Shown piece after piece: positions 36,599 through 43,555 of a stretch of DNA of 43,555 nucleotides; positions within the stretch are counted from its first letter, which is position 1; every line of letters begins with the position of its first letter. Source of the DNA: Gracilaria caudata. Taxonomy: Eukaryota; Rhodophyta; Florideophyceae; Gracilariales; Gracilariaceae. The notes beneath the pieces were generated by a model. That model ran no database searches and was not told the origin of the DNA. It worked only from the letters and a program-made list of their open reading frames with translations. Both the position numbers and the translations under genes were made by a program. The stretch lies in the NCBI GenBank assembly GCA_030374735.1, contig JASCIV010000121.1:1-43555 (forward strand), given 5' to 3'.

Positions 36599-38098
36599 AT
36601 GCCTCAGAACACCGTGCGACGTAGGCGTGGCAACAAGCAGTCCGCTTCATCACAGAAGACAGTTGACTCAACAGAAGCCTCAACAACCCCTCAGGAGACT
36701 GGAAGTCAAGCTAAATCAGTTCCAGAACTCTTGGAAGAAGAGAATGCCTCCTTCAAGAACTTTATGGGACTAGCTGCCTTGGCTTGCCTTTTCTTCATTC
36801 ATATGCTTCAAAATACCAGACTTCCCCTTCCAGGCCGTGTATATGCCGTCATGATCGATGCCGGCTCCACCGGCACCAGAGCGCAAGTCTTTACATTCCG
36901 TTTCAATTCTACTGAGCAACGCATGACTCTGCAAGGCACAGCTATGTTTACTCAGAACAAAAGCATTGATCTGCTGGCTTCTGGTACATCACCCAAGCAC
37001 TTCTTCAGACCTCTGTTTGATAAAGTTAAAAAGGCCGTTCCGGGAATAAGACGCAGAAAGAGGACCCCAATAGCGCTGCATGCTACTGCTGGGCTGCGTC
37101 TGATCGGCGAGGAAAAGGCAGAAAAAGCGCTTGATATCGCTCGTTCTGCCCTAGGCTCTACCGACTTTTTGTTCCAACCGGATTGGGTCTCAGTACTATC
37201 TGAAAGTGACGAAGCGAACTATGCTTGGGTCACGACCAACTATCTCCTCGGAAACTTTGACCCAGGCAATGATGAAAAGCAATTTGTCGGTGCCTTGGAT
37301 CTCGGAGGTGGCAGTATGCAAATCGTATTTCATGACAATGGAGACATCGATGACTACATCACAAGCCCTCCTGAACCGAATGATTCATCCGATGCAGAAC
37401 ACACTGAACAGAAGGGAATATTCCCCTCTTCGGAAACCCATATTGACATCTTCGGCCAGAGATACAAGCTTCATGCGCGAAATCACCTCGGGCTCGGTTT
37501 AGTCAACTTCAAGAAAACCCTATATGGCATCTTTGATCATGAGGGTGTTTTGGAGGAGGGAAACCCGTGCTTCCGGATGGGGCAGAAGTTCAAGAGCGCG
37601 AAGCTGCGAATCCATAAACCGAGCTTGGAGGAAACGAAGGTTGTGAGCATTGTTGGAGACGGTGATTTTGAACGGTGTGTGGCCAGTGCTGAAATTGCCA
37701 TATCTTCCGTCAGCCGTCTAAATGACAAACGCAGTCATCTCCCAGATCGAAACAATTTCTATGCTTTCGCGTACTTCTATGATAAGACAGTGAAGTTGGG
37801 ACTAAGTTCGAAGCTGTCGAAGAAGGAAATGCTAGAAAAAGGGAAAGAATTGTGTGAAGAGAGTAAAGGAGATGGACCAGCAGACTTTGATGAATCCTGT
37901 GCAGAGTTTTCCTACATTTTTGCTGTCTTGAAGATTCTCACAGATGATTTCTTGGAATCAAAATCTAATGTCACTTTTGAGCAATATGTAAATGGACATA
38001 TGTTAGGATGGGCTCTAGGTGCTGTTCTTGATACTCTTCAGCCGGACGTCATTGCAAAACAAATCGCTGTGGAATCAGAATCATTACTAATGACATAA
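36599..38098 (+). CDS. GDA1: GDA1/CD39 family nucleoside diphosphatase (apyrase/GDPase)
   Basis: A 499-residue protein from a true ATG. A basic cytosolic tail, then one transmembrane anchor (about 56-72, GLAALACLFFIHML), and a lumenal catalytic domain, so type II Golgi membrane topology. Apyrase-conserved regions are visible: ACR1 DAGSTGTR (88-95), ACR2 ALHATAGLRLI (about 160), ACR3 SDEANYAWVTTNYLLG (about 203), and ACR4 GALDLGGGSMQIVF (about 231-244), with the C-terminal Cys-bearing lobe. Golgi GDPases/UDPases hydrolyse the nucleoside diphosphate made by glycosyltransferases to the monophosphate that is the antiport substrate. The GDP-fucose transporter in this window would use it. GDP versus UDP preference is not readable. 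Confidence 0.9.
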   Translation: MPQNTVRRRRGNKQSASSQKTVDSTEASTTPQETGSQAKSVPELLEEENASFKNFMGLAALACLFFIHMLQNTRLPLPGRVYAVMIDAGSTGTRAQVFTFRFNSTEQRMTLQGTAMFTQNKSIDLLASGTSPKHFFRPLFDKVKKAVPGIRRRKRTPIALHATAGLRLIGEEKAEKALDIARSALGSTDFLFQPDWVSVLSESDEANYAWVTTNYLLGNFDPGNDEKQFVGALDLGGGSMQIVFHDNGDIDDYITSPPEPNDSSDAEHTEQKGIFPSSETHIDIFGQRYKLHARNHLGLGLVNFKKTLYGIFDHEGVLEEGNPCFRMGQKFKSAKLRIHKPSLEETKVVSIVGDGDFERCVASAEIAISSVSRLNDKRSHLPDRNNFYAFAYFYDKTVKLGLSSKLSKKEMLEKGKELCEESKGDGPADFDESCAEFSYIFAVLKILTDDFLESKSNVTFEQYVNGHMLGWALGAVLDTLQPDVIAKQIAVESESLLMT

Positions 38099-38304
38099 CT
38101 TATCTATGAAACTAAAGACATACTCTACGATAGTCGGTTTATGTGCTGGATGGGGCATGTTCCGATTCGCTACTCTTGCCACGGTTCTCATGATAACGCG
38201 ATTGGAAAACTCAGAGCTTCGTGTCAGACTAATTCATAAACGAGAAGGATAACCGACTCAACACAGTGATCTGCGTCAGGGACTTAATTTCCTCTGCTTC
38301 CCGC

Positions 38305-39117
38305 TCAGGCATCGTGTTTGCTGGTAATTGCCTTTGACCCTCCCTCCTCTTCACTACGGCTGGCTATTGATTTAGATCCCCTCTCGATATCGGTTGCTTC
38401 TGCCTCCCCATCATCACTGGGCGTACTCCTGTATGCGGTACTCTGTGAATCCACTCTGTCCGGGATATCCTGCTCGTAATCGTCAAAATCGGTTTCAAGA
38501 TAAATGTCTTCCCCTTTGAGAAGAACTCCAGCCAGTGCCAGAACTCCAATCGCCGCGACAACAGCTAATGCCACTCCCGCTGCCCATCCAGGGGTAGAAC
38601 CAATCGCAGATACTATTGAGCCGCTTCGCGGTGCCGCGACGTTCCTTCCGGAACTGATATCGACTTCCTCCGGTATTCCGTCATCAGTATCACGTAAACA
38701 ACGAATCAAATTGCCGCTGCTGAGATATGCGTCCAAAACCCCAGGAAACTCTAGTGATTGCGTTTCTGATACGACGACGAAATACTGAACTTGAACCTGT
38801 GACGGCGTGAATCGGTCCGCAGCGAAAGCCCCCCAGTTAGTTTCATTGGTATCGGTGCTCGAAGACATGCATCGTATTAGAATGCTATTGACAAGTTCAG
38901 TGAAATTCATATTCTCCAGAATGAGGCTCAGTTCTATTCTTGCAGCTCGGTCTGGTTGTTTGGGGAGGCTCAGAAGAACACCTGCGTCGTCTTGATACTT
39001 CCGTTGTAGCTCGCCCGCTTCTAAGCCAAACTCTCTCTGTTTTTCATTGAGTTGTAATGGATGTGAACATGTAATGTCGACAAGCATGTACAAAACCATC
39101 ACTTGAAAGAACTTCAT
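38305..39117 (-). CDS. single-pass type I membrane protein with signal peptide, unknown
   Basis: A 270-residue protein from ATG 39117, chosen because it is followed at once by a signal peptide (MKFFQVMVLYMLVDITC). An earlier in-frame ATG at 39294 would add 59 residues without a signal, and is less likely. The extracellular part (20-200) is acidic and rich in Ser/Thr, with two N-glycosylation-type sites (NFTE, NETN). A transmembrane helix at about 185-215 (GWAAGVALAVVAAIGVLALAG) precedes an acidic cytosolic tail (DYEQDIPDR... ending SKHDA). No domain is recognised; the layout suggests a cell-surface or Golgi receptor-like protein. Its neighbours on the same strand are two more secreted proteins. 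Confidence 0.55.
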   Translation of the reverse strand: MKFFQVMVLYMLVDITCSHPLQLNEKQREFGLEAGELQRKYQDDAGVLLSLPKQPDRAARIELSLILENMNFTELVNSILIRCMSSSTDTNETNWGAFAADRFTPSQVQVQYFVVVSETQSLEFPGVLDAYLSSGNLIRCLRDTDDGIPEEVDISSGRNVAAPRSGSIVSAIGSTPGWAAGVALAVVAAIGVLALAGVLLKGEDIYLETDFDDYEQDIPDRVDSQSTAYRSTPSDDGEAEATDIERGSKSIASRSEEEGGSKAITSKHDA

Positions 39118-39557
39118 CACAGCTTTTCTGTACTTTGATAGGAACAAAGAACATATATAGCCGTCGTTCAAGAGAGGCAGTACTCCCCTTAACGTGAACA
39201 GACCAGGAGAAAGTCGAGACTTGGAGCTTTTGTGGGAATGACTTCGCAATCTAATGCACTGCTCTAGGATGCCAGAATATCTAGATGTGTACATAGCGAA
39301 TCAGAAGTATCTCTGTCAGTTCGGTTGCAACGTATTTTTACTGAGTTCTGGTCTTTCTCAACATATGCATTACTAGAGTTTTTCCTCTTTGTAGGTAGCC
39401 TTCCACGGTTAGAATGCAAACCCAAGATTATACATTCATAGCCCAGAGTTTCTCATCCCGTTGGCAGGATTCTCCCCTCTAGCTGTGGGTATGCATATAT
39501 GCGCATATGAGGAACAGTCTGCATATGCTAACGGAAAACAATGACCGAAACTCCAAC
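39118..39557. other. intergenic region
   Basis: About 440 bp between two minus-strand genes, with palindromic AT words (GCATATG type) at about 39489-39530. It probably holds the promoter of the 38305-39117 gene. Confidence 0.35.
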
Positions 39558-40556
39558 TTAAGGTGGCACAGGAATTCCGTGTAGATTGATAACAAATGAT
39601 GCAGATCCTCCCACACTGAACCCATTCGCGTCAACTTCTCCACTCATGCCATGCTGCGGTGGATCAGCCCACAGATATTCGAACTGATATCCGGGAGATT
39701 GAAGTTCTATGCCGTACATGCCGGTCACATTGGAGAACGTAACACGAATCGCATTACCATCCCTCTCTAATGGAGTAACGCACCATCCATCAGAAAGATT
39801 ATCAATGTACGCGTGAGTTGCGTCTAAAGTGGTTCCAGGACCTCCATTACATTCCCCTGTGTCATCGCAGGCCCTCCACGCTAATGTCTGCCCGTTAAGA
39901 CCCTCTATCTCAACTGAAGTGAAACCCCTTCCAAGTCCGTCTGACTGCAGATGATATCCATTGTAAATGGCGCACAAGAACGTTTCAGTCCTTTCTGCAT
40001 TCTCATACACTCGCACATGAATAAATCGATTCTTCAGTCGCAGGTAGGCTGGCCACCGTCCATGCATGCTGACTTCCGAAGAGATGACGTTATCGGTATC
40101 TACAAACTCCGTTATGTTGTACATGTGCGAAACAGAGGCTGGTCCAAATTGGAGCTGGCGATATTCAACTGGCTGGGGTGGAAAGCTTTCAACCGGTAGT
40201 TCTCCCATCCTCCGTACACATTGTATATTCTGACTCATGACGCAGGGCACAGTCGCACCTAGTTCCAAATCATTGGCGAGACTTCCGTTGCCCGCAATAC
40301 TATGAGAGCATGTCTCAATGGTACACAGGTTTGTCCCAGTGCAGTCACAAGTCATTCCGGTTTGGCTGCATTGGTCCACAGAGCAAAGACCATCAGAAAT
40401 TGTGCGTAAGCATTTTCCTGGAGTTGGAACCAGAGAGCAGGCGCAGTGCGTGCTGTTGTAAATGCAGGGGGCTGGGCTTTGGGCATTCACTATGATTGGC
40501 AACGCAATAAACACCGACAGTAGGATACTGGTACCGGTTAACGTGCAAAAATGCAT
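39558..40556 (-). CDS. Cys-rich secreted protein, unknown
   Basis: A 332-residue protein from a true ATG with a clear signal peptide (LLSVFIALPIIVNAQ). The first 100 mature residues contain about twelve cysteines in short modules (CACSLVPTPGKCLRT, CDCTGTNLCTIETC), a type I associate with red algal cell-surface proteins. The rest (about 130-332) is a beta-rich domain, with N-glycosylation motifs (NIT, NLS, NVT) and no clear catalytic residues; a carbohydrate- or matrix-binding role is possible. No transmembrane segment follows the signal. The identity is not known. Confidence 0.6.
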   Translation of the reverse strand: MHFCTLTGTSILLSVFIALPIIVNAQSPAPCIYNSTHCACSLVPTPGKCLRTISDGLCSVDQCSQTGMTCDCTGTNLCTIETCSHSIAGNGSLANDLELGATVPCVMSQNIQCVRRMGELPVESFPPQPVEYRQLQFGPASVSHMYNITEFVDTDNVISSEVSMHGRWPAYLRLKNRFIHVRVYENAERTETFLCAIYNGYHLQSDGLGRGFTSVEIEGLNGQTLAWRACDDTGECNGGPGTTLDATHAYIDNLSDGWCVTPLERDGNAIRVTFSNVTGMYGIELQSPGYQFEYLWADPPQHGMSGEVDANGFSVGGSASFVINLHGIPVPP

Positions 40557-42286
40557 GTTCTTGTCAACAACGATACGCGCTTACTGACTGACTGGATGAC
40601 GGTCTTCTGAGATGCGAATACCACAAAAGCTGCTGGGATGTATCTGATACGTTCTGATACTTTTATCGACTTGCTTTCGGTTGATCCCTTGTTGAACAGA
40701 TACCTTCAAATTGGTTGCCAGGACCGCATGATTTGAACAACGTTTAACAATCGAACGACGTGACGATACCTTCACCCTGCTTGTATGCGCAAATCTGAAA
40801 CAATTTGAAGGTTGTCGAAACGGTAAAAGGTCAAGAGCCACGACCCATAAACCCTAATGGGTTGCCAGAAAATTCCGGCACTTCGGAAGGTTAAATGCCA
40901 ATGGACACGGAAGGTAACACACTCTGTATCGAAGATCTGTCTTCGAATTCTGTAGTCGTGAAAGGGTTGCACCATCTCGACGGGTGAAGGAGCTTCTTAT
41001 GACAGAAAGTTTTGGCAGAACGTTCATTGACAGAAATGTACCTGAATACGGCATTCTGGTGGTTTGCTGGTGTCGGCGCTAACAGGCTCGAAATCAATAA
41101 CCTTGCAACTCACAGTAGGCAAGCATAACGTGCAAGCGTGACAGCGGCTCTCATGACCGTGCTCCTAAAGAACTACTAAGTAAACACAAGATGGAAATGA
41201 TGGCAGTGCAGAGGCAAACGTGCGAGTTAGAAGGTAGATTCTTGTACCGAAATAGAAACAAATTCGACCTATAAGGTCACGCGGTTTCGGATATAACTCC
41301 GCATATGTGATGAGCAATGAGAGCAAGAAGTCATAAAGGAGCGAGTTTGCAGCTCACGGTCTTCTTAACGAAACGCTTATGCAATCGAAAGCACCTAAGG
41401 CATCTAATAGTTCCTTGTTCGGGTCCGTACCAAAACCCCCGCGCGCGAGAAATCGGCATACGCGGTTCGTAAAAAAGAGAGAGACGAACGAACGGGAAAT
41501 TCTACTGTACGACGGTACTTCAGGAATTTCGTGTATGTGATTTAGTTGTGCTGGTGCTGCCTGTGCGCCTGTGGATTCCAGGGTCGGCGGTTTACCCTTC
41601 TATGGCGCCTGCAGAACGGTTCACGGCTGCCGCAGGACGGTTCCTTCCAGGCGCAGAACGAACGCGTGGGAAGAGGGTTAGCGAACGCTAGCCCTTTCAC
41701 CCTTGTACGAAGGTAAAAAGTGTTGGGATGGAAAGAGAGATCTTCGCTCTTCCGCGAATGACTCGACATATGCAGGCACGTTCGCGGCGCGAACGTGCGG
41801 CGCGAACGTGCCTGCATATGCGAACAGTTCGCGCCCACGACTTCATACAACACAGTATGATTGCTCCAAGTCACGTCTGGCAAAATCTGAGCTGGACATT
41901 TTTCATTGGCCGAGACTCGAGATACGAGGGAGCTCGTGGTGGGGAGGGAGGATGAAGGTGCCATTTTGGTGGGTAGTAGGAACGCTACCCTCGGTCAAAC
42001 CTTTCTTCCTCTCATTTGGCTGCTGCTCGAACGTTGGCCACGCCATGTATGTTCGGCACGAACGTTAACCCTCTTACCCTTTTAGAGGTTGTGAGCTTCA
42101 TTCGAATTAAAAACAATGCAAGGGTAGAACAATAAACGCTACGGTTGTGAATGCTACCGTTGTACCCTTCTACTACAATTATCAGTCTCTTGTGTCATTG
42201 TCAACAATATTCAAAGTCGGGAGTAGCACCACGCGAACGATATTCTCCTTCCAGAACTCTTAGTGATCATGTGCCATTTCAGCCAC
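40557..42286. other. 1.7-kb non-coding region with palindromic element
   Basis: I can support no gene here. Minus frame 41964-41542 crosses a perfect palindrome and looks spurious. The right part (41480-42240) is rich in CGAACG-type words and holds the palindrome described separately. A short GA run is at about 41476-41482. Confidence 0.45.
41767..41820. repeat. 20-bp perfect inverted repeat with three copies of an 11-bp core
   Basis: Arms 41767-41786 and 41801-41820 are exact reverse complements (20 bp) around a 14-nt centre. Inside, one inverted copy (41776-41786) and two direct copies (41788-41798, 41801-41811) of CGCGAACGTGC occur, so an alternative hairpin with a 1-nt spacer is also possible. 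A further GCGAAC/GTTCGC palindrome is at 41820-41832. Confidence 0.85.
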
Positions 42287-42718
42287 TTATCCATTCCTAC
42301 CACGCGGACGACACTTTAGACAGTCACTCCCACACCGATTGAACCTTGAACTATTGATCCCAGAAAAACCTCCTTCCTTATCGTCTCTCGGGAGAAACAG
42401 GATGGCACAATTCACGCGAGATGGATCGAAGTTGTCCAAAACCGTCAGTGTCCCAGCGGTTTTATAGCACGTCGGACTTGCCCCTTTTTCCTGAAGTATG
42501 AAAATGTCCGTGACTTTCATGGAGTTTTCATCGCCCTCTGCAGTCAATACAGCGGTGGCTTCTTCATGTCCGTTGAGACCCCGACAACGAGCTCTGTGTC
42601 CATATTGGGTAAAACATGTCTTCGAGCGCTTGGCGAGGATACAAGTGATAGGTAAGGCTGACGTGTGCCACCACAGTGTCGATGCTGTCACGAGCAGGAG
42701 CCCTTTCGTGAAACTCAT
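42287..42718 (-). CDS. small secreted Cys-rich protein, unknown
   Basis: A 143-residue protein from a true ATG (42718-42716). The signal peptide (MSFTKGLLLVTASTLWW) should be cleaved near HTSA-LP. Mature sequence has nine cysteines, a few potential disulphide pairs, and an Arg-rich end. No transmembrane segment and no known domain. With the two preceding genes it forms a set of secreted or surface proteins on the same strand. Whether the three are co-regulated is unknown. Confidence 0.5.
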   Translation of the reverse strand: MSFTKGLLLVTASTLWWHTSALPITCILAKRSKTCFTQYGHRARCRGLNGHEEATAVLTAEGDENSMKVTDIFILQEKGASPTCYKTAGTLTVLDNFDPSRVNCAILFLPRDDKEGGFSGINSSRFNRCGSDCLKCRPRGRNG

Positions 42719-43555
42719 GGATATCTTTCTTATTCAGTCGGACCAACGAAACAAGATAGCTCCGGATTTGAACTGTCATGGAATCAACTTCTTGCTCTTA
42801 TAAGAGAGTGGCGATAGGTGAACTAGATTTACAAAGAGCATCAATGCGAAAGAAAGACATACCTTTCCTCTTCTTTACTATGGTCTGTAGCCCCTGACTT
42901 CGTTTCTCCGTGACAACAATCTACACACGGTTTCCTCTAATTTTGCTACACTGTAACACAACTACAGCATCTCGAGTATAATACAGTAGCAGCTCCACGC
43001 GGGATCATACTTCTCCCTTAGAGCTCCACGCAGGATCGTTTTAGTTTACGGAGTAAAACTCAAGCGCCGGTATCTGCCTGCAACGAGCAGACAGATCCGG
43101 CCAGACCTTCGTCTCCGACTGTCTTCACAGTCGTAGTACGGTGCGCCCTCCTGCTCCTCACGTACTGTTACATACACATACCCGAAAACCTTTAAAGCTC
43201 TATAAAGCGGCCACTAATCAGTAGCTGTCCTACACTGACTGTTCGTCTCCTGAAAACACAGAACCTGTTACATTCACGCAAAAACGTTGCTCTTGTTGGC
43301 GTTGCAAATCAACACTTTTTAGTTTGTGTGTTTGGGATTAGTTAATGAATTGCAACCCCTCTCAGAGGTGTATTTACCGACTTAGTCGTTTTGAGTACTC
43401 TAGTGAGGAAGTTATGAGTATAACCGCTAATAGCGGGTGTATCGGGTGCTTCACCTGCGTCCCACCGGCCGCGTGCTCTACATACGCCGTGGTGGTGACT
43501 GCACACCGATGGAACACGTGTAACACGGTATAGTTGGGATGGAGGTTGGCACAGC
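42719..43555. other. right flank, non-coding as far as visible
   Basis: About 840 bp. It holds a 16-bp direct repeat (AGCTCCACGCRGGATC at 42991-43006 and 43022-43037), a small hairpin at 43116-43133, and a 62-codon Cys-rich plus frame (43345-43533) with a possible ATG, which I do not call. A gene may begin beyond the edge. Confidence 0.45.

Noticed and set aside
41542..41964. 140-codon minus-strand frame
   Set aside because: It crosses the perfect palindrome and has no domain, no signal peptide and an implausible composition.
43345..43533. 62-codon Cys-containing plus frame near the right edge
   Set aside because: Short, with no signal peptide or recognised domain; random occurrence is likely.

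Overview
The window is nuclear DNA of a eukaryote, most likely a photosynthetic alga and plausibly a mesophilic red alga. Supporting points are dense protein genes (about 20 in 43.5 kb) on both strands, mostly uninterrupted reading frames, and a few short introns with strict signals (GTAAGT, GTGAGT or GTACGT donors; CTAAC-type branch sites; AG acceptors). Organelle-targeted proteins are also present (HisC, GcvH, bL1, a 2Fe-2S protein, a CHORD-like zinc protein), as is a Cys-rich secreted protein of a type I associate with red algae. The lineage is an inference. I see no virus, plasmid, CRISPR array, complete transposon, rRNA or intact tRNA. Many long frames begin only at GTG, TTG or CTG, so I moved starts to the first credible ATG.

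Layout, left to right: a Nudix-like/APH-type kinase (709-2169 +), PUS7/TruD tRNA pseudouridine synthase (2532-5498 +), plastid histidinol-phosphate aminotransferase (5711-6949 -), IST1 (7530-8627 +), two-exon mitochondrial GcvH (8893-9442 -), RNA polymerase I subunit A43 with a huge Lys/Glu tail (9830-12160 -), a two-exon plant-type cysteine oxidase/ADO (12684-13532 +) whose stop overlaps that of a convergent 2Fe-2S protein (13529-14065 -), a 1.5-kb gap with a strong RNA hairpin and a possible tiny spliced gene, a CLC transporter/channel (15587-18256 -), a Cho2-type phosphatidylethanolamine N-methyltransferase (19355-21292 +), a GDP-fucose transporter (21989-23014 -), a four-exon 100-residue membrane protein resembling ATP synthase subunit e (23726-24345 -), a histidine phosphatase (24836-25600 +), a two-exon LRR protein (26080-26967 -), mitochondrial bL1 (27564-28448 -), a second Ist1-domain protein (29109-30371 +), a Qc-SNARE (30758-31165 -), a CHORD-like zinc protein (31653-32048 +), valyl-tRNA synthetase (32648-35872 -), a GDA1/CD39 nucleoside diphosphatase (36599-38098 +), and three secreted or single-pass proteins (38305-39117 -, 39558-40556 -, 42287-42718 -) set among palindromic non-coding DNA.

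Genes are not in operons; divergent and convergent pairs alternate. Functional themes recur: endomembrane traffic and the secretory pathway (two Ist1 proteins, SNARE, CLC, Cho2, GDP-fucose transporter with a Golgi-type nucleoside diphosphatase), organelle metabolism, and RNA/translation (PUS7, A43, bL1, ValRS). The most noteworthy signals are the CLC protein with Gln at the gating-glutamate site, the roughly 320-residue acidic insertion that cuts the TruD fold, the 20-bp hairpin at 14684-14728, the previously fragmented small spliced genes, and the palindromic CGAACG-rich element near 41.8 kb.
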